A stretch of 64,000 nt of DNA from Roseomonas aerilata DSM 19363 (GTDB lineage: Bacteria > Pseudomonadota > Alphaproteobacteria > Acetobacterales > Acetobacteraceae). Within the stretch, counting starts at the first letter, position 1. Each line of letters opens with the position of its first letter. A model generated the notes under the pieces. That model saw nothing but the letters and a program-made list of their open reading frames with translations, was not told the DNA's origin and made no database searches. Of the stretch, positions 16,194 through 25,808 are shown in pieces. The position numbers and the translations under genes were made by a program. The stretch lies in the NCBI RefSeq assembly GCF_000711725.1, contig NZ_JONP01000006.1:1-64000 (forward strand), written 5' to 3'.

Positions 16194-17276
16194 TCAGCGC
16201 AGGAACTGCGTTAGTGACAGTCCCGAGAGCATTGAAAGGGCTTTCCAGGACGCCTGCAGCCGGTTCTGCGTGTCCTGCATGGCCGCGAGCGTCGAGGCGA
16301 GGTCCACCTCCTCAACATCCGCGAGCTGGGTCTTGAGGGTGACGCCGAGCTCCTCATGGCGGGTCTTGGCAGCCTCGAGCTTCGCCTCGGACATGCCGAG
16401 GGCGCCCGACTCGACACCTAGCCCGGTCATGGCGGATTTCAGCGCCCCGGTGATGCCGCCGAGCACCTTGTCGAAATCCTGCCCCGAGGCGGTCTTGTCG
16501 GGCGTGAGGCTGGCGAGCGTCATCAGCCCGCGCAGGAGGTCGCGTGACCAGCCTCCCTCCTCGGGGCTGCCGGGGTTGGCCGGCTCGGTGGCGTTGCGGT
16601 TGGCGAAAAGGCCGACGGCGACCGCCTGGCCATCCTCGGCGAGGACGTTCGGGCGGGCATCCTGCCGGCCCCGCGCGGGATCGAGGAGGTAGTCGGAGAA
16701 GGGGGTGTCTCCCGGCGCGGTGCTGCTGGCCGCCGCCAGCGCTGCCGCGTTCACCGCGTCCCCGTTGCCGGGCGCGAGCGAGGCGACCGCGTCCGCGATG
16801 CCCTGGGCCATGGGCGTCGCCATGATGCCATCAGGGTCCGGAATGGGCGGGTTCGCCGTGTCCGCCCCGCTAAAGAGGTAGTCGCTGCCGGATTTCGCGT
16901 TCAGCAGGGAGGCCACCTGCCCGATCGCCTGCCGGGCGCTATCCGCCAGGGCGCTGATGCGGCTGGTGTCGGCGCGGCTGATCTTGCCCGCCTGGGTGAG
17001 GAAGTTCTCCGCGATGGAGGAGAGCTGCGTCATCGTGCTCTGGGCGATGGTGGTGCGGCTCAGCGCGCGGTCGATCGCCTGCGCATGGGCCTCGCCCCGG
17101 GCCACCCCGCCGCGCAGGTTGATGGCGCGCCCCGCTTGCCCGGCGATGTCGCCGTAGAAGGTGCCGCGCTTCCCGTCCACCGACTGGGCGGAAAGCGTGC
17201 CGAGCTGCGTCTTCAGCGTCGAGGACTGCGCGATCAGCCAGGCCAGGCTGCCGTTCCCCACTCCTGCTATCGCCAT
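16194..17276 (-). CDS. flgL: Flagellar hook-filament junction protein FlgL (flagellin-like)
   Basis: Protein of 360 residues from ATG 17276, which shares one base with the flgK stop (TGATG); a GTG one codon earlier is possible. The N-terminal (IAQSSTLKTQLGTLSAQSVDGKRGTFYGD) and C-terminal (DLASTLAAMQDTQNRLQASWKALSMLSGLSLTQFLR tail) helices are of the flagellin/FlgL type. FlgL forms the outer junction ring between hook and filament. The alanine-rich middle is variable. Order and overlap with flgK support HAP3 rather than a second flagellin. Confidence 0.9.
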   Translation of the reverse strand: MAIAGVGNGSLAWLIAQSSTLKTQLGTLSAQSVDGKRGTFYGDIAGQAGRAINLRGGVARGEAHAQAIDRALSRTTIAQSTMTQLSSIAENFLTQAGKISRADTSRISALADSARQAIGQVASLLNAKSGSDYLFSGADTANPPIPDPDGIMATPMAQGIADAVASLAPGNGDAVNAAALAAASSTAPGDTPFSDYLLDPARGRQDARPNVLAEDGQAVAVGLFANRNATEPANPGSPEEGGWSRDLLRGLMTLASLTPDKTASGQDFDKVLGGITGALKSAMTGLGVESGALGMSEAKLEAAKTRHEELGVTLKTQLADVEEVDLASTLAAMQDTQNRLQASWKALSMLSGLSLTQFLR

Positions 17277-18799
17277 CACCGCACCGCCTGGAGAAGGTTG
17301 TCGTACATCGACTGCACCACCGAGAGGATCCGGGCATTGGCCGAATAGGCGGTCTGCAGCGTGACCATCGCCGCCAGCTCCTTGTCCATGTCCACGCCCG
17401 AGCGCGCGGCAAAGCGGGTCTCGAGGGAGGTGAGCAGGTCCCCGCTGGACTTGCCCTCCACCTCGGCCACGGCGCGGAGGGAGGTCTGGGAGGAAACGAC
17501 CTGCGCCGCCTGATCGCCCAGTGTCCTTGCCGCCCGCAGGCGGGAGGAGAGGGTTCCGTCGGGCCCGAGGCCGGTGATCGCGAAGCCGGGCTGGGCGGTG
17601 CCGGGCGCGACCTCCGGGCCGAAGGTGCGGTTCAGCACGCGGTCGAGCAGGGTGGTGAAGTCGGCCGGGCCGCCCGGGGGATTGGGCGTGAAGCCGCTCG
17701 CCCCGCCGGCGCCGTCCGCCACCGCGTGGGAACCGTCCCGCAGCTGGGCCGGTTCCGCCCTGACCGCGGCGTTCACCCCGATGAAACCGGCGAAGCCGAT
17801 CCAGCCCCCGGTCGCGTAGGGGGTGGAGGGGTCGGGCACGGTGCCGGCGGCGTTGGAGAAGAGCGTGAGCCCCTGCGCGTCGAAGCGGGAGGCAAGGTTG
17901 GCGGCGGAGACGTCGAGCTCGGCCTGGGCCAGGGGTAGTTCCCGGTCGCGCAGGTCCGCATAGGCCGCGAGCGTCCCGCGTCCGAGCTGCGCGGTGATGT
18001 CGGTCTTGCCGAGTATCACGCCCGGCAGGCTGCCGCCGGCCCCATGGAAGGCCTCCACCCCCGTCGTCGCGGGGTCCATGAAGAAGGGACCGGTGGTGGA
18101 GCGGAGCGGCAGGTTCAGCCCGCCGGCCGAGATCAGCGTCACGCCGCCGTCAGGCTGGGCGACGGCGCGCACCTCCATGATGGAGGAGATGGTCGCGATG
18201 GCCGCGTCCCGCTGGTCCTCCAGCTCGGCGGTGCTCCGGCCCTGCACGCGCATGGGCAGGATCTGATCGGTCAGCGAGGAAACCTGGCGGAGCGCGCCGT
18301 TCAGCCGGTCCACATCGGCCACCATGCCGTCCTGCGCGTCCTGGCGGGCGGACTGGACGGCGGCCGAGACGGTGTTGTAGCGCGCGGCCAGCCCGTCCGC
18401 GGCATCGACGGCGCGGGCCTGGAGGAGCGCGTCCGAGGGGTTGGCGCGGAGCGCGACGAAGGCGTCGCCGAGCGCGGCCGTCAGGTCGCCGATGGACTGC
18501 CCGGCGGCGCCGTGGGCGACCTCCACCCCCTGGAGCAGGCGCGTGCGCACCTCGGCCGCGCCCGTTGCGGCGCGGGCGGCGTTCATCTGCATCACCAGCG
18601 CCGTGTCCACCTCCCGCGTCGCCTCCTGGCTACGCACGCCCGCAGACAGCCCGCCGGCGACATTGGAGGCTGCCTGGACCTCCTTGCGGGTGTAGCCGGG
18701 GGTGGCTGCGTTCGCGACGTTGGCGGCGGATTGCGCGAGCTGCCGGTTGATATGGGACAGGCCGCTGCGCGCGATGGAGAGGGCGAGGTCGAGGCTCAT
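17276..18799 (-). CDS. flgK: Flagellar hook-associated protein FlgK
   Basis: Protein of 507 residues, HAP1, the inner hook-filament junction protein exported through the flagellar secretion system. The N-terminal rod/hook motif (LSHINRQLAQSAANVANAATPGYTRKEV) and the C-terminal helix (DMDKELAAMVTLQTAYSANARILSVVQSMYDNLL) are typical. It lies 79 bases downstream of flgE on the same strand and overlaps flgL. The RBS is distant (AGGAG about 17 bases from ATG). Confidence 0.95.
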   Translation of the reverse strand: MSLDLALSIARSGLSHINRQLAQSAANVANAATPGYTRKEVQAASNVAGGLSAGVRSQEATREVDTALVMQMNAARAATGAAEVRTRLLQGVEVAHGAAGQSIGDLTAALGDAFVALRANPSDALLQARAVDAADGLAARYNTVSAAVQSARQDAQDGMVADVDRLNGALRQVSSLTDQILPMRVQGRSTAELEDQRDAAIATISSIMEVRAVAQPDGGVTLISAGGLNLPLRSTTGPFFMDPATTGVEAFHGAGGSLPGVILGKTDITAQLGRGTLAAYADLRDRELPLAQAELDVSAANLASRFDAQGLTLFSNAAGTVPDPSTPYATGGWIGFAGFIGVNAAVRAEPAQLRDGSHAVADGAGGASGFTPNPPGGPADFTTLLDRVLNRTFGPEVAPGTAQPGFAITGLGPDGTLSSRLRAARTLGDQAAQVVSSQTSLRAVAEVEGKSSGDLLTSLETRFAARSGVDMDKELAAMVTLQTAYSANARILSVVQSMYDNLLQAVR

Positions 18800-18878
18800 C
18801 GGCGCTGCTGGGCTCCTGCTGGGGGTGCGCCATGGCCGGCGCCGCGGCTAGGCATCGCCGTTCTGGCGAAGCCCGGCA

Positions 18879-20237
18879 TCAGCGCCGCATGTTCAGCGTG
18901 TCCTGTAGCAGCTCGTCGGCCGCGGTCACGATCTTCGTGTTTGCGGAATAGGCACGCTGCGCGAGGATGAGCTTGGAGAATTCCGAAGCAAGATCCACGT
19001 TCGAGCTCTCGAGCGAGGAGGTAACGATCTTGCCTGCGCCGTTGGAGTTGGCGTCGTTCACCCGGGCGTCGCCGCTCTCGTTTGTGCGGAGGTAGGCCTG
19101 GCCGTCCGTCTTCTGCAGCTTGTCCGGATCGGCGAAGCTGACGATGGGCACGCGACCGATCGTGCGGGACTGGCCGTTGTCGTAGTTGACGGACACGTCA
19201 CCGCTCTCTGACAGGGACACGTTCGAGAAGGCGCCGAGCGGCACGCCGTCCTGCGAGAAGGAGTTCTCATTCGTCTTCCCGTCGAACTGCGTGACGGTCG
19301 AGTTGGTGCCGTAATTGCCAAAGTTGAGGCTGACGGTCTGCGGCCCCTGGCCAAAATCGACGCTGAAGGCGACGCTGGCGGGATTTCCAAGCGTGGCGGC
19401 CGTCGGCAACAGGCCGTTGTCCGGGATTGGGTCGGGAGGTGTGATCGTGCCCTCGCCGGAGAAGGAGCCGAGCTGGCCGTCCGGCACTACAGGAGTCTCC
19501 GTGCTGCCCTCTGGCGGCAGAGGGGTCGCTGCGATGCCGAACTGCGCCTGGATGGTGCGCGTGGTGACGCCGCTCTTGTCGTCCGGGACGGAGACGTTGA
19601 GCGTCCATTGGTTCAGCTCGTCCCTCTTCCAGCTCAGGTTCACCGCGTGCTGAGTACCAAGGCTGTCGTAAACCTGGACCGGCATCGACACCTCGCCCGT
19701 CGCGGAGGTCACCGGCAGGGTCGCCGAGACGTTCACGTTCCCGGTGGGCACGGGGTTGTAGACGGACTTGTCGATGCGGATCGGTTTGACCACCGTCCGG
19801 TCTGGCGTGCCCGCAGCGTCAGTGGCCCAGCCCTGCAGGTAGTAGCCCTGGCTGTTAACCATGTAGCCGTCCTGGTCCATGTCGAAGTCGCCCGCGCGCG
19901 TGTAAAAGGTGCGGGCGTCGAAGGTGGGCTGATTGTTCTCCCGGCCCGCCGGCATGGCGACCGCGAACATTCCCTGCCCGGCGATGGCCATGGCAAGAGG
20001 GTTATCGGAGGGCTGCACCGTGCCCTGCACCGTCATGGTGTAGTTCGGTCGTGCGATCACGGACCCCGGCTGGTTCACCTGCTGGTTCGAGCGGGTGACG
20101 TAGGAGACGAAATTCGTGTCCGTCCGCTTGAAGCCGGTGGTCTGGCTGTTGGCGACATTGTCGGCCACGTTGCCCAGCGCACGGGCCTGCGCGGTGAGAC
20201 CGCTGATGGCCGTGTTCATCGAGGCGTAGAGCGACAT
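18879..20237 (-). CDS. flgE: Flagellar hook protein FlgE
   Basis: Hook subunit of 452 residues from ATG 20237, preceded by AGGGAG. The N terminus carries SLYASMNTAISGLTAQARALGNVADNVANSQTTGFKR, the usual hook start, then a TRSNQQV segment and the C-terminal NVDLASEFSKLILAQRAYSANTKIVTAADELLQ. An in-frame open stretch runs further upstream (to 20792) but it crosses the promoter region and is not part of the gene. Transcription probably starts near 20334 at a sigma-54 promoter and continues into flgK and flgL. Confidence 0.96.
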   Translation of the reverse strand: MSLYASMNTAISGLTAQARALGNVADNVANSQTTGFKRTDTNFVSYVTRSNQQVNQPGSVIARPNYTMTVQGTVQPSDNPLAMAIAGQGMFAVAMPAGRENNQPTFDARTFYTRAGDFDMDQDGYMVNSQGYYLQGWATDAAGTPDRTVVKPIRIDKSVYNPVPTGNVNVSATLPVTSATGEVSMPVQVYDSLGTQHAVNLSWKRDELNQWTLNVSVPDDKSGVTTRTIQAQFGIAATPLPPEGSTETPVVPDGQLGSFSGEGTITPPDPIPDNGLLPTAATLGNPASVAFSVDFGQGPQTVSLNFGNYGTNSTVTQFDGKTNENSFSQDGVPLGAFSNVSLSESGDVSVNYDNGQSRTIGRVPIVSFADPDKLQKTDGQAYLRTNESGDARVNDANSNGAGKIVTSSLESSNVDLASEFSKLILAQRAYSANTKIVTAADELLQDTLNMRR

Positions 20238-20345
20238 GCTGGCTCCCTGTCCTGTGGGGTTGTGGTGGGGCGGCCGGACCGGCGCCGGGGGGCCTAGAAC
20301 TCCACCTGCACCGCCCGGCCCGGCCGCCCGGGTGGGGACGCTGGC

Positions 20346-20360
20346 GCAACCGATGTGCCA
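20346..20360 (-). promoter_or_regulatory. Sigma-54 promoter of flgE
   Basis: On the minus strand TGGCAC-ATCGG-TTGC, a perfect match to the -24/-12 consensus (TGGCAC-N5-TTGC). The start is predicted near 20334, about 97 bases before flgE. It would need an enhancer-binding activator, most simply FlbD encoded in this window. Confidence 0.85.
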
Positions 20361-20398
20361 GCCATCGCGCGGGGTTTCGCGGCGCCCCTTGCCGCTCA

Positions 20399-20417
20399 CC
20401 CGGCAAAGCCTGCCGAC
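20399..20417. promoter_or_regulatory. Palindromic FlbD (ftr-type) enhancer candidate between flgE and fliK
   Basis: CCCGGCAAAGCCTGCCGAC: inverted CGGCA/TGCCG arms around 5 bases. Its first ten bases equal those of the palindrome before fliF. The centre (20408) is 74 bases from both predicted sigma-54 start sites. Confidence 0.65.
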
Positions 20418-20455
20418 CTGAGGGACGAGCGTGCCGGCGCGGCGTGGCCAGGCGC

Positions 20456-20470
20456 TGGCAAGCGGCTTGC
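20456..20470 (+). promoter_or_regulatory. Sigma-54 promoter of fliK-flgD
   Basis: TGGCAA-GCGGC-TTGC, one mismatch from TGGCAC-N5-TTGC. The start is predicted near 20482, about 42 bases before the fliK ATG. It rules out fliK starts upstream of 20482. Confidence 0.8.
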
Positions 20471-20523
20471 GGAGGGGGTTGCGGGGCCGTGCTGACAGTG
20501 CCCCCCGAGGAGCGGAGCCGAGC

Positions 20524-22293
20524 ATGGAAGCGCTGGACAGCCTGCCGACAACCGGCCCCGCCACGGCGGCGCCCGCCGCGACCGGCGGGACCACCTCTGC
20601 CGGGAAGGGTTTCCACCAGACCCTCCGCCATGTGCGGGAGGAGGGTGGATCCGCCGCCACGACGCCGGTCGGTGCCGGGCCCAGGCCCGCTGCGGGTGGC
20701 GCGGCGCCGGCGATTCCTGCCCAAGGGGTTCCGGGGCAGGTCGCCCAGGGCCAAACCGCGGGGGCGCAGGCCGTCTTGGCCCAGGGTGGCACGGGTCAGG
20801 CTCTTCCGGGTCAGGCGTTGCCCCCGGGTGGGGTAGCGGGTGGGCAGGCCCAGCCTATGGAAGTCGCCGGCCAGGAAGGCCGGCCTGGGGAAGCAGCGAT
20901 CCCTTCCCCAGTTTCTGCCGTCCCGCAAAATGCGGGGCAAGTCGTGGCGGGCAACCCGGCGAAGCTGGCGGCCGGCAAAACGCCGTTGCCTCCTCCTACC
21001 GGGAGCTCGCCAACCGGACAGGCCGCTCAGCCCGGCAAGGGGGCGCCCGTCGGCCAGGGGGTTCCCGCGCCGGTGGATGCGAAGGACGACGCCGACCCGA
21101 GCGCCGATGGCGAAACGAGCGAGCTCGCGCCGACGGAGGATGCGCCCGTGCTCCCCTTGTCGGCGCTGCCCACTGGTGCCGGGGCGGAGACGGCTGGCCC
21201 CGACCTCACGCCGCCGAAAATGGCTGCGGAGTCGGGCGTTCCGCCGCAGGAGCCCCCTGTGGCGGTGATTCCGTCCCCGACCGCCGGGCAGGCCCCGTCG
21301 CCCGCTTCGCCCGCGGCGAATCCGGCGACGGGCCCTGCGGGGACGGCCGGGGGGGGCGGAACGGGCCGGCCGACGACCGGGACTGCCAATAGGGCAGCCA
21401 ACGGTCCCTCCTCCCCTGCGCCCGCCTCGGTCCGCTCGGCCGCGGCTGGCGAGGCGGGAATAGGTGGGACCGTGGCCGAGGCGGACGGAGCCAGGAAGGC
21501 CTCCGTCTCCGCGGAGAAACAGGCGCAGGCGGAGCATCCGGGGCAACAGGCCGATGGACCCGGCCTGTTGGGGCCACCGGTTGCAGAGCGATCCTCGAGA
21601 TCCACACCCTCGGGCTTTGACATCCTTCTCGGCGAGGGTGGGAAAACCTCGGAAGCCGGCCAGGTGCGTGCGGCGGGCGAGGTCACGGCGGCACCCCTCG
21701 TGTCCGCCACGGCGTCGTCTGCCCTGCCCACTCCGGCCATGCCGGCGCAAAGCCCGCCCCTCGCCGCAATGCCGGTCGCCGCGCCTCCGTCGGAGGCAGG
21801 CGCGGCCCCGCGCCTGATGCCGCGCGTGGCGCCGTCCGAGCAGGTGGCGCCTGTTGCGATCGCGCTGGCCCTGGGGGGCGGCGCGGACGGGCGGATCAGC
21901 CTCAGCCTCGATCCCGTGGAACTAGGCCGGGTGGAGGTGACGGTGGAGCGGGTGGGGGAAGGCGCGCGCGTCCAAGTGGCGGCGGAACGGCCCGAGACCC
22001 TCGCGCTGCTGGCGCGGGACGGCGCCTCGCTGGACCGGGCCCTCGGGGGTGCCGGGATCGGCGGCGACGGCGGCCGGAGCATCAGCTTCTCGCTCCTGGG
22101 CGGGGATGCAGGGGGCCAGGGGAGTGCCCCCGGGAACGGCCAGAGCGGCACCGGCTGGTCCGAGGGTGGCCGCGGCGGCGGCCAGGGGAGTGGCCGCCAG
22201 GGTGGTCCCTGGCGCGGCACGGCGGGCGAGCCGCCGGAGGCATCGAACACGCAGCACCGGGCCCTGCTCGGCCTGCTCGATATCGCGATCTAG
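20524..22293 (+). CDS. fliK: Flagellar hook-length control protein FliK
   Basis: Protein of 589 residues from ATG 20524. A very long low-complexity region rich in Pro, Ala, Gly and Gln (residues about 10-440) acts as the molecular ruler in the family. The conserved C-terminal domain begins about residue 440 and includes ISLSLDPVELGRVEVTVE, RVQVAAERPETLALLARD and LDRALGGAGI. FliK is secreted during hook growth and switches export specificity through FlhB. The start is supported by its position just after the sigma-54 promoter. flgD follows 10 bases later. Confidence 0.93.
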   Translation: MEALDSLPTTGPATAAPAATGGTTSAGKGFHQTLRHVREEGGSAATTPVGAGPRPAAGGAAPAIPAQGVPGQVAQGQTAGAQAVLAQGGTGQALPGQALPPGGVAGGQAQPMEVAGQEGRPGEAAIPSPVSAVPQNAGQVVAGNPAKLAAGKTPLPPPTGSSPTGQAAQPGKGAPVGQGVPAPVDAKDDADPSADGETSELAPTEDAPVLPLSALPTGAGAETAGPDLTPPKMAAESGVPPQEPPVAVIPSPTAGQAPSPASPAANPATGPAGTAGGGGTGRPTTGTANRAANGPSSPAPASVRSAAAGEAGIGGTVAEADGARKASVSAEKQAQAEHPGQQADGPGLLGPPVAERSSRSTPSGFDILLGEGGKTSEAGQVRAAGEVTAAPLVSATASSALPTPAMPAQSPPLAAMPVAAPPSEAGAAPRLMPRVAPSEQVAPVAIALALGGGADGRISLSLDPVELGRVEVTVERVGEGARVQVAAERPETLALLARDGASLDRALGGAGIGGDGGRSISFSLLGGDAGGQGSAPGNGQSGTGWSEGGRGGGQGSGRQGGPWRGTAGEPPEASNTQHRALLGLLDIAI

Positions 22294-22303
22294 GAAGGTA
22301 ACC

Positions 22304-22981
22304 ATGGCCACCACCGCGACCGCCGGGGCAACCGCGGCGAGCAGCACGACGGCAACGTCCGCGGCCTCAAAGTCGGGCACGCAGCTTGCCGGCAACTTCA
22401 ACAACTTCCTCTCGCTGCTCACGACGCAGCTGAAGAGCCAGTCGCCGACCGATCCGCTCGACACGAACCAGATGACGAACCAGCTCGTGCAGTTCGCCTC
22501 CGTCGAGCAGCAGATCTCGATGAACAAGAACCTCGAGCAGATGGTCTCGCTCCAGCAGGCGTCGCAGCTGACGGCGGCGGCGCCGCTGATGGGCCAGCGG
22601 GTGGAGGTGGAGGGCGATTCGCTGCCGCTGCAGAACGGCAGCGCCACCATCCGCCTGCCGGCCGCGGGCAATGCCCGGACGGCCCGGGTGGCGGTGCTGG
22701 ACGGCGCCGGGCGGACGCTGCGGGAGGCGCAGGTGAGCCTCGGCCCGTCCGCGCAGGACTGGCAATGGGACGGGCGCGACGCAACCGGGAACAAGCTGGC
22801 GGACGGCGCCTACAAGGTGGCCGTGACGGGCGCGGATGCCTCGGGCGGCGCCGCCGCGACGAGCTTCACCGTCATCGGCACGGCGACGGCGGCGGAGCGC
22901 GCGGACGGGGTGCTGAATCTTCGCATCGGCGGCGCGACCTATACCTTCGACAAGGTGCGCTCGATCGGGGCCGGAACCTAA
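22304..22981 (+). CDS. flgD: Flagellar hook-capping protein FlgD
   Basis: Protein of 225 residues from ATG 22304, with GGAAGG upstream. The N-terminal hallmark FLSLLTTQLKSQSPTDPLDTNQM-TNQLVQFASVEQQI is complete, followed by a FlgD Ig-like/tudor C-terminal half (DWQWDGRDATGNKLADGAYKVAVTG). It caps the growing hook so FlgE can polymerise. It is co-transcribed with fliK, matching the late-gene sigma-54 promoter, and separated by a regulated 142-base gap from fliF. Confidence 0.95.
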   Translation: MATTATAGATAASSTTATSAASKSGTQLAGNFNNFLSLLTTQLKSQSPTDPLDTNQMTNQLVQFASVEQQISMNKNLEQMVSLQQASQLTAAAPLMGQRVEVEGDSLPLQNGSATIRLPAAGNARTARVAVLDGAGRTLREAQVSLGPSAQDWQWDGRDATGNKLADGAYKVAVTGADASGGAAATSFTVIGTATAAERADGVLNLRIGGATYTFDKVRSIGAGT

Positions 22982-22997
22982 CGCAAAGGGAACCTTG

Positions 22998-23012
22998 GTA
23001 ACCTCCTCTTAA
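22998..23012 (+). promoter_or_regulatory. CtrA-like box before fliF
   Basis: GTAA-N7-TTAA, one mismatch from the CtrA box TTAA-N7-TTAA, in the flgD-fliF gap. In Caulobacter the fliF operon is CtrA-activated. It is a candidate class II flagellar promoter element. Confidence 0.5.
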
Positions 23013-23018
23013 CCCCGA

Positions 23019-23037
23019 CCCGGCAAAGATTGCCGGG
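23019..23037. promoter_or_regulatory. Palindromic FlbD (ftr-type) site 1 before fliF
   Basis: CCCGGCAAAGATTGCCGGG: perfect 7-base arms (CCCGGCA/TGCCGGG) around AAGAT. It is almost the same as the flgE-fliK palindrome and lies 6 bases after the CtrA-like box, where binding could block transcription of fliF. Confidence 0.6.
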
Positions 23038-23053
23038 CCGGCAGAATGCCGGC
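23037..23053. promoter_or_regulatory. Palindromic site 2 before fliF
   Basis: GCCGGCA-GAA-TGCCGGC: perfect 7-base arms with a 3-base centre, abutting site 1 and sharing the CCGGCA/TGCCGG arms with shorter spacing. It could be a second FlbD site of lower affinity or a leader hairpin. Confidence 0.45.
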
Positions 23054-23123
23054 TCGAGAGGGCCGCGGGATGCGAGAGGTTGGGGTTCGTTCTTCCGGAC
23101 CGTTCGGCGCGGGGAGCCGCTGA

Positions 23124-24788
23124 ATGCCGGGCTTCCTGGAGCAGCTGCGTGCCCTCGGGCCGGTGCGCCTCGCGGCGATGGGGGGAACGGCGCTCGCCGT
23201 TCTCGGGCTCCTCGCCTGGTTTGGGATGCGCGCCGGGCAGCCGGGCATGGCGCTCCTCTACTCCGACCTGGATGCGCGCGATGCCGGGGCGGTGGTCGCG
23301 ACGCTGGATCGCCAGAAGGTGCCCTACCGGCTCGGCGCGGGCGGCACGACCATCCTCGTGCCCGAGGAAATGGTACCACGCCTTCGCCTCTCCCTCGCGC
23401 GTGAGGGGCTGCCCGCCGGCGGCAATGTCGGTTGGGAGATCTTCGACCGCGGCGAGAGCCTGACCACCACGCCCTTCCAGCAGGACGTTAACCGGCTGCG
23501 CGCCATGGAGGGCGAGCTGGCCCGGACCATCCGCGGCCTGGCCGGCGTGCGCGCCGCGCGGGTGCACCTCGTTCTTCCTCGCCGGGAGGCCTTCTCGCGC
23601 CAGCAATCCGAGGCGCAGGCGAGCGTGGTGCTGACCATGCAGGGCGTGCAGCGGCTGGACCGGGAGGGCGTGCAGGCGGTGCTGCACCTGGTGGCGACCG
23701 CCGTACCCGGGTTGCAGGCGAGAAACGTCTCCATCGTGGACAGCCGCGGCGAGCTGCTGGCGCGCGGTGGGCAGGCCGTGAGCGGCCCCGCCGCCGCCGC
23801 CACGCAGGAGGAGATGCGCCGTGCCGAGGGCATGCGCATCGCCCGCTCCCTCGAGGAGATGCTGGAGCGCAGCCTCGGCGCCGGCCGTGTGCGGGCCGAG
23901 GCGACGGTCGAGATGGACTTCGACCGCGTCCAGACGACCGAGGAGCGCTTTGACCCCGAGAACCAGGTGCCGCGCAGCGTCCAGAACAGCCAGGAGCAGT
24001 CGCGCGGCGCGGATGGCGGGAATGTCTCCGTCGCCAACCAGCTTCCAGGGGCGGACGGGGCTGGTGGGGGCGGCGGTTCCTCGGAGAGCAAGTCCGAGGA
24101 AACGACGAACTTCGAAATCGGCAAGACCGTCCGCAACACGGTCCGCGAGCACCCGGTGGTGCGCCGCCTCTCCGTCGCCGTGCTGGTGGACGGCGTGTGG
24201 GAGGGAACGCCGCCCGCCTTCCGCGAGCGAGGTGCCGAGGAGCTGGCCCGCATCGGCACGCTCGTGCGCAGCGCGGTCGGCTTCGATGAGCGGCGCGGCG
24301 ACCGGGTGGAGGTGGTCTCCATGCGCTTCGCGGCGCCCGAGGGCGGCGACAGCCCGATGGATGCGGGCGTGCTGGGCCTGGGGATCGGGCCGGCGACGGT
24401 CGCCCGACTGGTGGAGTCGGCGCTCTACGCCGTCGTCGCCCTGCTCGCGATCCTCCTTGTCGTGCGCCCCATGACCCGGCGGCTTACCGCGACCCTCGTC
24501 CCGCCGGCGCTGGCCGCGGGGCCGGAGGGGACCGCACTGCCGGGCGTAACCGGGGCCGCGGGCGCGGCCCTCGCCGGGCCGGCCGCCATGGGCGCCCTGG
24601 CCGGACCGGGCAGTGTCCTGGCTGGTTCGGATGACGGCGCGCCTGAGGATGAATCGATGGTCACCATGAGCCGCGTGCAAGGCCAGCTCCGCGCCTCTTC
24701 GATCGCGAGAGTGAACGCCTTGGTCGAGAGCAACCCTGACGAGGGGCTGGCCGTGATCCGTGGCTGGCTTGCCCCTGAAGGAGCCTGA
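23124..24788 (+). CDS. fliF: Flagellar MS-ring protein FliF
   Basis: Protein of 554 residues forming the basal-body ring in the inner membrane. Two membrane segments bracket the periplasmic part: about 18-36 and 428-448 ([13 protein letters not shown]). The YscJ-like ring domains carry [26 protein letters not shown] and [11 protein letters not shown]. The C-terminal end ([13 protein letters not shown]) is the FliG-binding motif. It is the first gene of an operon continuing to flhA; fliG follows after 2 bases. Confidence 0.96.
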   Translation: MPGFLEQLRALGPVRLAAMGGTALAVLGLLAWFGMRAGQPGMALLYSDLDARDAGAVVATLDRQKVPYRLGAGGTTILVPEEMVPRLRLSLAREGLPAGGNVGWEIFDRGESLTTTPFQQDVNRLRAMEGELARTIRGLAGVRAARVHLVLPRREAFSRQQSEAQASVVLTMQGVQRLDREGVQAVLHLVATAVPGLQARNVSIVDSRGELLARGGQAVSGPAAAATQEEMRRAEGMRIARSLEEMLERSLGAGRVRAEATVEMDFDRVQTTEERFDPENQVPRSVQNSQEQSRGADGGNVSVANQLPGADGAGGGGGSSESKSEETTNFEIGKTVRNTVREHPVVRRLSVAVLVDGVWEGTPPAFRERGAEELARIGTLVRSAVGFDERRGDRVEVVSMRFAAPEGGDSPMDAGVLGLGIGPATVARLVESALYAVVALLAILLVVRPMTRRLTATLVPPALAAGPEGTALPGVTGAAGAALAGPAAMGALAGPGSVLAGSDDGAPEDESMVTMSRVQGQLRASSIARVNALVESNPDEGLAVIRGWLAPEGA

Positions 24789-24790
24789 CG

Positions 24791-25786
24791 ATGGTATCGC
24801 CCCTGAACGGACCGCAGAAGGCTGCGGTCATCCTTCTCACCCTGGCGGAGGAGCACTCCGAGAAGCTCTTCGCCCGGCTGCACGAGGACGAGATCAAGGA
24901 CGTTTCGGCCGCCATGGCGACGCTCGGCGTCGTGGACGCGACGGTGGTGGAGGATCTCTGCAAGGAGTTCTCCGACGCGCTGGGCGCGACCGGCAAGCTC
25001 GTCGGCTCCTACGAGACGACGGAGCGAATGCTGCTCAAGACGCTGCCGAAGGATCGCGTCCAGCAGATCATGGAGGAGATCCGCGGCCCCGCCGGCCGCA
25101 CCATGTGGGACAAGCTCGGCAACGTGTCCGAGGCCGTTCTCGCGAATTACCTCAAGAACGAATACCCGCAGACGGTCGCGGTCGTGCTCTCCAAGGTGAA
25201 GCCCGATCATGCGGCGCGCGTGCTGGCGCTGCTGCCCGAGGGCTTCGCCATGGAGGTGGTGATGCGGATGCTACGCATGGAAACCGTGCAGAAGGAGGCG
25301 CTGGAGGGCGTCGAGCGCACGCTGAAGATGGAGTTCATGAGCAACCTGGCGCGCGCCAGCCGCCAGGACAGCCACGAGGTCATGGCCGAGATCTTCAACA
25401 ACCTCGACCGCGCCGCCGAGGGGCGGATCATGGCCGCGCTGGAGGAGCGCAACCGCGAGAGCGCGGAGCGCATCCGGGCGCTGATGTTCACCTTCGACGA
25501 TCTCGCCCGCCTGGACGGGCAGGGCGTGCAGCTCCTGCTGCGCAGCGTGGAGAAGGACAAGCTGGCGCTGGCGCTTAAGGGGGCGAGCGAGCCGCTGAAG
25601 GACCTCTTCTACCGCAACCTGTCGGAGCGCGCGGCGAAGATGCTGAAGGACGACGTGGCCGCGCTCGGCGCCGTCAGGCTGCGCGACGTGGACGAGGCGC
25701 AGGCCGCGATGGTCGCGGCCGCGAAGGATCTAGCCGCCTCCGGCCAGATCCAACTCGAGGACGGGCAGGAGGCCATGATCGCGTGA
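24791..25786 (+). CDS. fliG: Flagellar motor switch protein FliG
   Basis: Protein of 331 residues, the cytoplasmic rotor protein that binds FliF, FliM/FliN and the stator. The N-terminal [13 protein letters not shown], the middle EHPQ-like [14 protein letters not shown] and the C-terminal torque domain ([48 protein letters not shown]) are all present, including the charged residues that meet the stator. Confidence 0.97.
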   Translation: MVSPLNGPQKAAVILLTLAEEHSEKLFARLHEDEIKDVSAAMATLGVVDATVVEDLCKEFSDALGATGKLVGSYETTERMLLKTLPKDRVQQIMEEIRGPAGRTMWDKLGNVSEAVLANYLKNEYPQTVAVVLSKVKPDHAARVLALLPEGFAMEVVMRMLRMETVQKEALEGVERTLKMEFMSNLARASRQDSHEVMAEIFNNLDRAAEGRIMAALEERNRESAERIRALMFTFDDLARLDGQGVQLLLRSVEKDKLALALKGASEPLKDLFYRNLSERAAKMLKDDVAALGAVRLRDVDEAQAAMVAAAKDLAASGQIQLEDGQEAMIA

Positions 25787-25808
25787 CGCGCTTCGCCTGG
25801 ATGCTGCC

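Noticed and set aside
20238-20792. N-terminal extension of FlgE to an upstream ATG
   Set aside because: It would cross both sigma-54 promoters and the start of fliK; the hook protein's conserved N terminus begins at 20237.
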